Positions 13,340 through 19,422 of a stretch of 19,422 nucleotides of DNA are shown piece after piece. Below the pieces are notes generated by a model. That model ran no database searches, was not told where the DNA came from, and saw only the letters and a program-made list of their open reading frames with translations. Source of the stretch: DALYCO01 sp964535545. Lineage in GTDB: Bacteria; Patescibacteriota; Minisyncoccia; Phycocordibacterales; UBA9973. The DNA is taken from positions 1-19,422 of the forward strand of contig CAZHUT010000018.1 of assembly GCA_964535545.1 (NCBI GenBank). The letters are read 5' to 3'. Each line of letters begins with the position of its first letter. Within the stretch, counting starts at the first letter, position 1. The translations under genes were made by a program, and so were the position numbers.

Positions 13340-15961
13340 AAATTCTCGTCTATCCATATGACACACAAAGAGAAAAAACAACAAGATTCTATCGTCGTTA
13401 AGGGTGCTCGCACTCATAACCTCAAGAACATTACGGTCGAAATGCCACGCAACAAAATGGTGGTTATTACCGGCATGTCAGGATCAGGAAAATCCTCCCT
13501 GGCTTTTGACACGATCTTTGCCGAAGGACAGCGTCGTTACGTTGAGTCGCTTTCAGCCTACGCCCGACAATTTTTGAATCAGATGCCAAAGCCTGACGTT
13601 GATGAGATCACCGGTCTCTCACCAGCTATTTCAATCGACCAAAAATCCCGCTCGAATAATCCGCGCTCGACTGTCGCCACTATCACTGAGATTTATGACT
13701 ACCTTCGCGTACTGTACGCTCGCGTAGGTAAGGCCATCTGTCCTGAATGCGGCACTGAAATCAAAAAACTTTCAACTGAAGAAATTGTGAATTTTGTATT
13801 GGAAGAAATGCAAAATTACATGAAGGAAGGCTCAAAAAAGAAATCCGTCATGGGTGTTGAGTGGAATGATGCCAAAGTGCACATCTATGCTCCGCTTGTC
13901 CGTGGCCGAAAAGGGGAACACTACCAGATGCTCTACGATCTTCTCGGCAAAGGTTTTTCATCCATCCGTCTCGATGGCGCTCGAAAGAATCTCCGCGAAC
14001 AAATTGTGCTTTCAAAAAACAAAGCACATAACATCGAAGTGCTTGTCGATGAATTTGGCGTTCATGAATTCAAGTCTGACAAGGAAGGCAGCCGCCAGCG
14101 ACTTGCTGAAGCGACTGAACGTGCGCTTCTCGAAGGGGATGGTTTGGTAATAGTTCAATTCGACGGACAGGAAGAATTTCTCCTTTCAGCAAAATTTGCT
14201 TGTCCAAACGACGGATTTTCATTCCCAGAAATTGAACCTCGATTGTTCTCATTCAATTCTCCATATGGCGCATGTCCGACATGTAATGGCCTCGGTACCA
14301 AGCATTTCTTTGGCGATGAGCCTTGCGATGACTGTAAGGGTAAGCGACTTCGTATTGAAGCATTGAACGTATTCATCGGCGATGGCAAGCAGCGCAAGAA
14401 TGTTGTTGACTACGCAACACAGTCGATCAAAGACGCGCAGGATTTTACTCAAGGTTTAAAACTTTCTCCAAAAGATCGTGAGATTTCCGTGCCAGTGCTC
14501 AAAGAAATTGAAGCTCGATTGCAATTCATGCTCGATGTGGGTCTTGAATATCTCACCCTCGATCGTCGCGCCAACACGTTGTCCGGCGGCGAGGCACAGC
14601 GTATTCGTCTTGCTTCACAGCTTGGTTCACGTCTCGTAGGTGCTTTATATGTGCTCGATGAGCCAACGATCGGTCTCCACCAGCGCGACAATGAACGCTT
14701 GATTGAAACTCTCTTGAACCTCCGTGATCTCGGAAACACTATTCTCGTTGTGGAACACGACGAAGACACGATTTACGCTTCCGATTATATTGTCGACATC
14801 GGTCCAAAGGCCGGTGTGCACGGGGGTAATGTTATCGTTTCAGGATTCCTCGACCATCTGCTTTCTGCAAAGAAAAATGATAGCGGTTCACGCACATTGG
14901 CATACCTCCGTGAGGAAACAAAAATTGAAATTCCTGATGAGCGACGAAACAAAGACAAGGGATCACTCAAGATCGTGAACGGCAACGTCTTCAACATCAA
15001 AGATATGAACGTAGAAGTACCGCTTGGGCGTTTGATCACGATCACCGGTGTTTCAGGTTCCGGTAAATCAAGTTTCATGTACGAAATTCTCCACAAGAAT
15101 CTTGCGGCAAAATTGGATCGCCGATACCGTTCGAACAATCGCTACAACTGTGCATCGTTTACCGGTGCAGAATATGTTTCCCGTGCAATCTTGATCGACC
15201 AGTCTCCGATTGGCCGAACACCACGTTCAAATATTGCAACCTACACCGGCGCGTGGACACATATTCGCGACATGTTTGCCGCAACCGAAGAAGCTCGTCT
15301 TCGTGGATGGAAATCAAACCGCTTCTCGTTCAATGTCAAAGGCGGCCGCTGTGAAGCCTGTGAAGGTAATGGCGAGATTGCCGTTGAAATGCACTTCTTG
15401 CCGACCGTATATGTGACGTGTGATGTCTGTGGTGGTAAGCGATTCGACAAAGAAACATTGGCAGTCAAATACAAGAAGAAAAATATTTACGATATTCTGG
15501 AAATGACTGTTGAAGAAGCATTAACATTCTTTGAAGATGTGCCTGCTATTTACGACCGCATTAAAACACTCTCCGAAGTGGGGCTTTCGTATGTGAAGCT
15601 TGGCCAAAGTGCCACAACGCTCTCTGGTGGTGAGGCGCAGCGCGTGAAGATCAGTTCCGAACTCTATCGTCCGCATGTTGAAAAGACGATTTACCTGCTC
15701 GATGAACCGACTGTCGGTCTTCATTATGACGATGTGGCGAAATTGCTCGAAGTGCTTCAACTTCTCGTTCAAAAAGGGAACACGGTTATTCTCATTGAAC
15801 ACAATATGGATATCATTAAATGTTCTGATTACCTGATCGACATTGGTCCGGAAGGCGGCGTTGGCGGCGGCAAGATTGTTGCAGTCGGCACTCCTGAAGA
15901 AGTGGCGAATAATCCAAAGTCTCACACGGGCAAGTATCTTAAGAAAGTGTTGCGCAAATAA
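13337..15961 (+). CDS. uvrA: Excinuclease ABC subunit A
   Basis: The damage-sensing ATPase of nucleotide excision repair, 874 residues against about 940 in E. coli. ABC module 1 has Walker A GMSGSGKS at 46-53 and a signature LSGGEAQRIRLASQL; module 2 has GVSGSGKS at 571-578 and LSGGEAQRVKISSEL. The C-terminal zinc finger is intact (Cys672, Cys675, Cys695, Cys698). The first finger is altered: the first pair reads CPND (Cys289, Asp292) where CPxC is usual, while Cys313 and Cys316 remain. From there the chain reaches the CDDC motif (330-333) about 90 residues sooner than E. coli, which explains the short length. The GTG at 13337 is chosen for its Shine-Dalgarno; the ATG at 13358 also fits the family N-terminus. 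Confidence 0.97.
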   Translation: MKFSSIHMTHKEKKQQDSIVVKGARTHNLKNITVEMPRNKMVVITGMSGSGKSSLAFDTIFAEGQRRYVESLSAYARQFLNQMPKPDVDEITGLSPAISIDQKSRSNNPRSTVATITEIYDYLRVLYARVGKAICPECGTEIKKLSTEEIVNFVLEEMQNYMKEGSKKKSVMGVEWNDAKVHIYAPLVRGRKGEHYQMLYDLLGKGFSSIRLDGARKNLREQIVLSKNKAHNIEVLVDEFGVHEFKSDKEGSRQRLAEATERALLEGDGLVIVQFDGQEEFLLSAKFACPNDGFSFPEIEPRLFSFNSPYGACPTCNGLGTKHFFGDEPCDDCKGKRLRIEALNVFIGDGKQRKNVVDYATQSIKDAQDFTQGLKLSPKDREISVPVLKEIEARLQFMLDVGLEYLTLDRRANTLSGGEAQRIRLASQLGSRLVGALYVLDEPTIGLHQRDNERLIETLLNLRDLGNTILVVEHDEDTIYASDYIVDIGPKAGVHGGNVIVSGFLDHLLSAKKNDSGSRTLAYLREETKIEIPDERRNKDKGSLKIVNGNVFNIKDMNVEVPLGRLITITGVSGSGKSSFMYEILHKNLAAKLDRRYRSNNRYNCASFTGAEYVSRAILIDQSPIGRTPRSNIATYTGAWTHIRDMFAATEEARLRGWKSNRFSFNVKGGRCEACEGNGEIAVEMHFLPTVYVTCDVCGGKRFDKETLAVKYKKKNIYDILEMTVEEALTFFEDVPAIYDRIKTLSEVGLSYVKLGQSATTLSGGEAQRVKISSELYRPHVEKTIYLLDEPTVGLHYDDVAKLLEVLQLLVQKGNTVILIEHNMDIIKCSDYLIDIGPEGGVGGGKIVAVGTPEEVANNPKSHTGKYLKKVLRK

Positions 15962-15965
15962 AAAA

Positions 15966-15985
15966 GGCGAAATTTTAATTTCGCC
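15966..15985. terminator. Terminator between uvrA and a convergent small gene
   Basis: GGCGAAATT (15966-15974) pairs with AATTTCGCC (15977-15985) around TT. On the minus strand it is followed by five T; on the plus strand only by TATAT. It probably serves the minus-strand gene best and uvrA less well. Confidence 0.7.
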
Positions 15986-16033
15986 TATATGTGCTGTTTG
16001 TTGTGGGTTAAAACATGCTGTGTTTGGCCGGGC

Positions 16034-16273
16034 TTATAGTGCAAGGGTGTCAATATTGTTGGAAATGCGTTCTTCCTCAGTATCTTGCTGTGTGGTGTCT
16101 TCTGTAAAAAGTACAGGGTTGGTTTTGATGTCGCGCAGGGTATTTTTTGCTTGCTTCGCATCCTGAGTGTTTGCAGCCAGGATAAGCATCGTAAAGAGGG
16201 TACCTAAATAAATAATCGCAAAAAGACCGTTAATAATTTTTTGGTTTCGAGTAAATGGTTTTCTGTTCAACAT
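16034..16273 (-). CDS. Small single-pass membrane protein, 79 aa
   Basis: I do not recognise this protein. A basic N-terminus (MLNRKPFTRNQK) is followed by one membrane helix at about 13-34 and a polar, acidic tail rich in Thr, Asp, Glu and Gln. The positive-inside rule puts the N-terminus in the cytoplasm and the tail outside, or it could be an uncleaved signal anchor. It sits alone between uvrA and uvrC on the opposite strand and has a terminator at 15966-15985. A TTGACT-like -35 occurs upstream on its strand but I see no convincing -10. Confidence 0.6.
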   Translation of the reverse strand: MLNRKPFTRNQKIINGLFAIIYLGTLFTMLILAANTQDAKQAKNTLRDIKTNPVLFTEDTTQQDTEEERISNNIDTLAL

Positions 16274-16378
16274 GGTTGGGTTTTTGTGGTCAATAAAAAA
16301 GAAGAGTCAAGGTAATCGGGGAAAAGGATATGACCAAGTAAGGGCATACCGCAGTGCTTGTTCCGTGTTTGTAAAAAA

Positions 16379-16407
16379 TTGAGAAAAAGCTTGTTTTGTA
16401 ATATAAT
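16379..16407 (+). promoter_or_regulatory. uvrC promoter, near-leaderless
   Basis: TTGAGA (16379-16384) and TATAAT (16402-16407) are 17 bases apart. The GTG start at 16417 is 10 bases after the -10 box, leaving a leader of about three bases. Confidence 0.75.
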
Positions 16408-16416
16408 ACATCTATT

Positions 16417-17517
16417 GTGACCAGTCAACAGCTGACAAAATTAAATCTGCCCGATGTTCCAGGCGTGTATTTCTTCTATAAGGGGAAGACACTTTTGTAT
16501 GTGGGCAAGGCGACCTCATTGCGCAGCCGCACCAAGAGTTACTTTGCCAAAGACCTGATTGCTACACGCGGACCGCATATCGTTGATATGGTTTTTAAGG
16601 CAGACCGGGTTGAGTACCAGGAAACGGAATCTGTTTTGGAAGCACTGATTCTCGAAGCAAATCTGATCAAGAAATATCAGCCTAAGTACAATACCAAAGA
16701 TAAAGACAACAAGAGTTTCAGTTATGTTGTGATTACGAATGACGTCTTGCCTCGGGTGATTCTCGTTCGCGGTCGTAATTTGAAAGTAGAAGAAGAGATT
16801 GAGCGCATCAATGCCAAGTGGATTTTTGGACCATATCCAAGCACCTATGCTATCCGCGAAGGTTTGAAAATTATCCGCAAGATTTTCCCGTTCTTNNNNN
16901 NNNNNNNNNNNNNNNNNNNNNNNNNNNNNNNNNNNNNNNNNNNNNNNNNNNNNNNNNNNNNNNNNNNNNNNNNNNNNNNNNNNNNNNNNNNNNNNCTCGA
17001 ACATATCAATGATGTGGCGTTGATAAAAGACGAAAATACATTAGAGAGCGCTCATGCTCCAACATTCCGTATTGAAGCATACGATATTGCACATATGAGC
17101 GGTAAAAATATGGTAGGTGTTATGACGGTGATTGAAAACAACGAGGTGCAGAAACACGAGTACCGTAAGTTTATTATCCGCACTCAGTCTGGCAGCAATG
17201 ATATTGGCGCGCTTGAGGAAGTGTTGTCACGCCGATTTAGACATACTGAATGGGGGATGCCTGACCTGATTGTTATGGATGGAGGACAGGCACAGTTGCG
17301 AATCGCAAAACAGGTTTTGGATCGGTATCAATTATTTATTCCGATTGTTTCAGTCGTCAAAGATGATCATCACAAGCCACGAGAAATTTTGGGTGAAGAA
17401 AGTATGGCTGAACGCTATAAGAAAGCAATTATTCTCGCGAACAGCGAAGCGCATCGGTATGGCATTGCGTTTCATAAATATAAGCGTGGGAAGAATTTTT
17501 TGACCAAGCAGAGCTAG
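16417..17517 (+). CDS. uvrC: Excinuclease ABC subunit C (interrupted by an assembly gap)
   Basis: The dual-incision nuclease of excision repair. The N-terminal GIY-YIG domain, which makes the 3' cut, is clear: PGVYFF at 15-20 and LLYVGKATSLRSR at 26-38, followed by EALILEANLIKKYQPKYN. After the gap the RNase H-like domain for the 5' cut appears, with EAYDIAHMSG, HEYRKFII, EEVLSRRF and PDLIVMDGGQAQL, ending in SEAHRYGIAFH. The UVR (UvrB-binding) region and any cysteine motif fall in the gap or are absent, and the C-terminal HhH domain of long UvrC proteins is not present. The 100 N keep frame only by chance, so the true length is unknown. The GTG start is set by the promoter just upstream. Confidence 0.93.
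   Translation: MTSQQLTKLNLPDVPGVYFFYKGKTLLYVGKATSLRSRTKSYFAKDLIATRGPHIVDMVFKADRVEYQETESVLEALILEANLIKKYQPKYNTKDKDNKSFSYVVITNDVLPRVILVRGRNLKVEEEIERINAKWIFGPYPSTYAIREGLKIIRKIFPFXXXXXXXXXXXXXXXXXXXXXXXXXXXXXXXXXXLEHINDVALIKDENTLESAHAPTFRIEAYDIAHMSGKNMVGVMTVIENNEVQKHEYRKFIIRTQSGSNDIGALEEVLSRRFRHTEWGMPDLIVMDGGQAQLRIAKQVLDRYQLFIPIVSVVKDDHHKPREILGEESMAERYKKAIILANSEAHRYGIAFHKYKRGKNFLTKQS
16896..16995. other. Scaffold gap of 100 N inside uvrC
   Basis: Exactly 100 undetermined bases, the conventional length for a gap of unknown size. The sequence to its left and right encodes consecutive parts of one UvrC, so the join itself is plausible. Confidence 0.98.
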
Positions 17518-17537
17518 ATACCGCGACACTCAAAATT

Positions 17538-17662
17538 TATACCACTAATGGACGAGAGCAGCTCATGGCGCGAAGGTGTACTTCTTCTTGCGTAGCAACG
17601 CGGAGTAAGAAAAGTGCACCGGCAGCGTTCTCCGGAGAAACTATTCCAAAATTAGTGGTATA
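17538..17662. repeat. 125-bp intergenic element with 12-bp terminal inverted repeats
   Basis: TATACCACTAAT at 17538-17549 is the exact inverse complement of ATTAGTGGTATA at 17651-17662. Between them is a second, imperfect stem-loop (17575-17620) and the self-palindrome TTCTCCGGAGAA (17628-17639). The element fills almost the whole uvrC-ddl gap, and its right end supplies the ddl -10 box. It looks like a small non-coding palindromic or MITE-like element; no second copy is present to confirm mobility. Confidence 0.65.
17575..17620. repeat. Inner bulged stem-loop of the uvrC-ddl element
   Basis: GGTGTACTT (17575-17583) pairs with AAGTGCACC (17612-17620, one wobble pair). After a bulged C, TTCTT pairs with AAGAA, and GCGT pairs with ACGC around AGCA, with GGAGT bulged out. 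This compound stem implies folded RNA when transcribed. Confidence 0.6.
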
Positions 17663-17664
17663 AT
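17656..17664 (+). promoter_or_regulatory. ddl extended -10 promoter
   Basis: TGGTATAAT is a TGn extended -10 box formed by the right terminal repeat of the intergenic element. The ATG at 17674 is 10 bases after it, so the leader is nearly absent. I see no good -35 box. Confidence 0.65.
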
Positions 17665-17673
17665 ACAAACCAT

Positions 17674-18591
17674 ATGATTCGTGTCGGAGTTGTTCGTGGC
17701 GGCGTCAGTCGTGAATATGATCTCTCGCTTAAGACTGGTGGGAGCGTTTTGCAGATTTTGCGCGAGCATTTTCCGTCATCATATAAAGCGATTGATATTT
17801 TGATTACCAAAGACGGTATCTGGCATATTGCCGGACGGCCAATTTCTTCGGATGAATTGGTTTCGAGTGTTGATGTGGTGTGGAATGGATTGCATGGGGA
17901 GTATGGCGAGGATGGTGCGCTTCAAGCGCAGCTTGAAGCGCTGAATATTCCGTACACTGGTTCAGGTCCTGTTGCGTCTGCATTCGGTTCCAACCCGGAA
18001 CTTGTCAAAGAAAAAATCCGTGAGCTTGGTTTGCATCCTGGCAAGGAATATATCGTCAAAGATTTTCGCAAACTGAGTTCTGCTTCGGAGATGTCGGTTG
18101 AAGAATATTTTGCCCGCCAAGTGGCAGAAATCTTCACCAGATTTTCTCCGCCATGGATTGTAAAAATTCATGATCGCAAAAGTGAATTAGTAAAGACGCG
18201 CGAAGACCTGTATCAGGCATTTATGAACTTTTCTGAAAAGCCTGGCGATATTGTCGTGAAAGAATATGTGGCCGGCAAGAAAGTGTCTATATTCCTTGCT
18301 GATCAATTTCGGGGTAATGATGTGTATACATTCCTGCCTCTGGGCGACAATCTGAGCCAGATCGAAAAACAGGCTGTGGAGAAATACGCTGTTGATCTAT
18401 ACGTAGGTCTGGGTTTGCGCCATTATGCCAAAATTGACTTCATTTTGACCTCAAAAAAGACATATGTGACCAAAGTAGAGCTTTTACCTGAAATAGGACT
18501 GGAAACGCCGTTGCACCGCTCCTTGGACGCCGTAGGTGCATATCTGCCCGAATTTATTGATCATATCCTTCAACTAGCCATTCCTAAATAG
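17674..18591 (+). CDS. ddl: D-alanine--D-alanine ligase homologue with altered active site
   Basis: A 305-residue ATP-grasp protein of the Ddl family, which normally joins two D-alanines for MurF to use. The N-terminal half is typical: RGGVSREYDLSLKTG, HGEYGEDG at 74-81 and YTGSG at 94-98. The catalytic half departs from the family. The lysine of the usual MDK/MNK segment is replaced (SNPELVK, 106-112), the Gly/Ser-rich ATP loop after VVKP is IVKIHDRKSEL (162-172), and the magnesium motif ExNxxPGxT near the end is KVELLPEIG (267-275). The frame is continuous, so it is not a simple pseudogene. It could be a diverged ligase, an enzyme with another substrate, or inactive. It has its own promoter and precedes tRNA-Ala. 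Confidence 0.8.
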   Translation: MIRVGVVRGGVSREYDLSLKTGGSVLQILREHFPSSYKAIDILITKDGIWHIAGRPISSDELVSSVDVVWNGLHGEYGEDGALQAQLEALNIPYTGSGPVASAFGSNPELVKEKIRELGLHPGKEYIVKDFRKLSSASEMSVEEYFARQVAEIFTRFSPPWIVKIHDRKSELVKTREDLYQAFMNFSEKPGDIVVKEYVAGKKVSIFLADQFRGNDVYTFLPLGDNLSQIEKQAVEKYAVDLYVGLGLRHYAKIDFILTSKKTYVTKVELLPEIGLETPLHRSLDAVGAYLPEFIDHILQLAIPK

Positions 18592-18616
18592 CCAAGGGAA
18601 ACGGGGATTTGGCCAG

Positions 18617-18644
18617 TTGCAAAAATACGAAAATAGGGTATTAT
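18617..18644 (+). promoter_or_regulatory. tRNA-Ala promoter
   Basis: TTGCAA (18617-18622) and TATTAT (18639-18644) are 16 bases apart, with transcription expected about 13 bases before the mature tRNA. Confidence 0.6.
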
Positions 18645-18664
18645 TATCCGAGTCAATTAAACAC

Positions 18665-18737
18665 GGGCCCTTAGCTTAGTTGGTAGAGCGCCTCTTTTGC
18701 AAAGAGGAGGTCAGGAGTTCGAATCTCCTAGGGTCCA
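18665..18737 (+). tRNA. tRNA-Ala, anticodon TGC
   Basis: The acceptor arm GGGCCCT pairs with AGGGTCC (one G-U). The D arm is GCTTAGTTGGTAGAGC, the anticodon stem CCTCT/AGAGG encloses TTTGCAA with TGC at 34-36, and the T arm AGGAG/CTCCT holds TTCGAAT. Discriminator A is followed by CCT, not CCA, so the 3' end must be completed by CCA-adding enzyme, unlike the tRNA-Glu above. Confidence 0.95.
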
Positions 18738-18743
18738 CCTGTT

Positions 18744-18775
18744 GAAAAAAGAGCCACCGCACGGTGGCCTTTTTC
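18744..18775 (+). terminator. Terminator after tRNA-Ala
   Basis: GCCACCG (18753-18759) pairs with CGGTGGC (18762-18768) around CA, then C and five T. An A run before the stem extends the pairing and could allow action on the other strand. Confidence 0.85.
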
Positions 18776-18783
18776 TTAGTTCA

Positions 18784-18812
18784 TTGTCGCAACCTCATTT
18801 TTATGGTATTTT
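18784..18812 (+). promoter_or_regulatory. Candidate promoter of the right-end secreted-protein gene
   Basis: TTGTCG (18784-18789) and TATTTT (18807-18812) are 17 bases apart with TGG before the -10 box. Transcription would begin about 29 bases before the ATG. I see no Bacteroidota-type TAnnTTTG box and no Shine-Dalgarno. Confidence 0.4.
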
Positions 18813-18847
18813 AAAATTCAAATTCATTCACTCAAAAATATTGCAAC

Positions 18848-19422
18848 ATGAGACACATTTTCATGATTTTTTCGTTTATAACACTACAACTTTCAGCCCA
18901 ACAGCCTGCGCAATATGACACAGCGCAAACTAACTGGTATTTCGGTGGTGGCTGCGGCATGGATGTTTCTGTATATCCACCCACACAGCTGACAGGCGGG
19001 ATGACCGGGGCTTCAGTAAAGATTACCCAAGAAGGAACGGCCACTGTCTCCCACAACGGCCGCATGCTTTTTTACACTGATGGTAAGTATATTTGGAACC
19101 ATAATCATCAGCTAATGGCCGGTGGCGAAACACCAGCAGATACACTTATGGGCGGCCAGTCTGCCACTCAATCTTCCATGATTATTCCGTTTCCCGGGCA
19201 TCCAGGTTCGTACTTTGTTTTTACTTTGGATGACTTCTTGCACGGACTCGTAAATGGACTGAGAGTAACTAAGGTTCTTATGTGTGCAGATGATTCGCTT
19301 GGAACTATTGATACAACATATAGGAATGTATTGCTTGCTTCGAATATGGGTGAAAAAATGTGCGCAATTCATCAGAAGAATAATGATGGCTATTGGGTAC
19401 TCACTCATGCAATAACGAGCGA
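18848..19422 (+). CDS. Secreted protein of a Bacteroidota-type surface family (N-terminal part)
   Basis: An uninterrupted frame from the ATG at 18848 to the right edge, 191 residues so far with no stop. Residues 1-18 form a signal peptide ending LSAQ, a typical cleavage context. The mature part has TNWYFGGGCGMDV (28-40), QEGTATVSHNGRMLFYTDG (61-79), IWNHNHQLM, SATQSSMIIPFPG and SYFVFTLD, then GEKMCAIHQ and YWVLTH. I know this series of motifs from large secreted proteins of Bacteroidota, which often end in a type IX secretion tail or repeats and have a beta-propeller-like core. The C-terminus is not in the window. It follows the tRNA-Ala terminator and is unlike the housekeeping genes around it, so transfer or a chimeric join must be considered. 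Confidence 0.75.
   Translation, partial: MRHIFMIFSFITLQLSAQQPAQYDTAQTNWYFGGGCGMDVSVYPPTQLTGGMTGASVKITQEGTATVSHNGRMLFYTDGKYIWNHNHQLMAGGETPADTLMGGQSATQSSMIIPFPGHPGSYFVFTLDDFLHGLVNGLRVTKVLMCADDSLGTIDTTYRNVLLASNMGEKMCAIHQKNNDGYWVLTHAITS

Noticed and set aside
13229..13417. Longer form of the 123-aa minus-strand gene, starting at 13417.
   Set aside because: The extension runs across the uvrA promoter and start on the other strand and has no promoter of its own. The ATG at 13228 has one.
15843..16166. Reading frame of 107 codons across the uvrA end.
   Set aside because: It overlaps the end of uvrA, the terminator and the minus-strand membrane protein, and its composition is that of an out-of-frame shadow.
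18697..18918. Reading frame of 73 codons starting inside tRNA-Ala.
   Set aside because: It overlaps the tRNA, its terminator and the signal peptide of the secreted protein in another frame.
1..19422. CRISPR array, transposase, prophage or toxin-antitoxin pair.
   Set aside because: No regularly spaced long repeats, no DDE or serine/tyrosine recombinase motifs and no recognisable toxin or antitoxin were found.

Overview
The window looks like a bacterial scaffold from a reduced-genome lineage, most likely Candidate Phyla Radiation (Patescibacteria, Parcubacteria-like). The basis is inference from gene content: a MurF that starts almost at its P-loop, a UvrA about 70 residues shorter than usual, a PBP2 with a very short pedestal, a tiny MreD-like membrane protein before mrdA, a FemA/B-type transferase, and many promoters placed so close to the start codon that the mRNA would have little or no leader. 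The standard bacterial code works throughout. A run of exactly 100 N (16896-16995) is a scaffold gap inside uvrC.

Layout. 1-3176: cell-elongation operon, with the end of a membrane protein, a small MreD-like protein, PBP2 (mrdA) and a FemA/B-like peptidoglycan-bridge transferase. 3192-5274: greA and lysS, each with its own promoter and separated by a strong terminator; a near-consensus promoter after lysS runs straight into a terminator. 5307-6459: two convergent genes of unknown function. 6460-6746: an AT-rich regulatory region with a GAAC-N4-GTTC palindrome, one perfect DnaA box and an array of GTGGG/GTGCG repeats fitting MraZ autoregulation. 6747-11532: a shortened dcw cluster, mraZ-rsmH-ftsL-ftsI-murF. 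11540-13228: an unknown 136-aa gene with a palindrome in its promoter, a Nudix hydrolase (minus), tRNA-Glu(CTC) and a 123-aa unknown (minus). 13247-17517: uvrA, a small membrane protein (minus) and the gapped uvrC. 17518-17673: a nested-palindrome intergenic element. 17674-18737: a D-Ala-D-Ala-ligase homologue with altered catalytic motifs, then tRNA-Ala(TGC). 18780-19422: the start of a secreted protein of a type I know from Bacteroidota, running off the end.

The main theme is the cell wall. MurF and the Ddl homologue make or attach the D-Ala-D-Ala unit, FtsI and PBP2 crosslink the wall for division and elongation, the FemA/B protein may add cross-bridge residues, RsmH and MraZ tie the division cluster to ribosome modification and transcription control, and UvrA/UvrC supply excision repair. 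The most unusual items are the Bacteroidota-type gene at the right edge, the uvrC-ddl palindromic element, the Ddl homologue lacking expected ATP/Mg residues, the in-frame 31-bp palindrome in the FemA/B gene, and the promoter that fires directly into a terminator. I found no CRISPR array, transposase or clear defence island.
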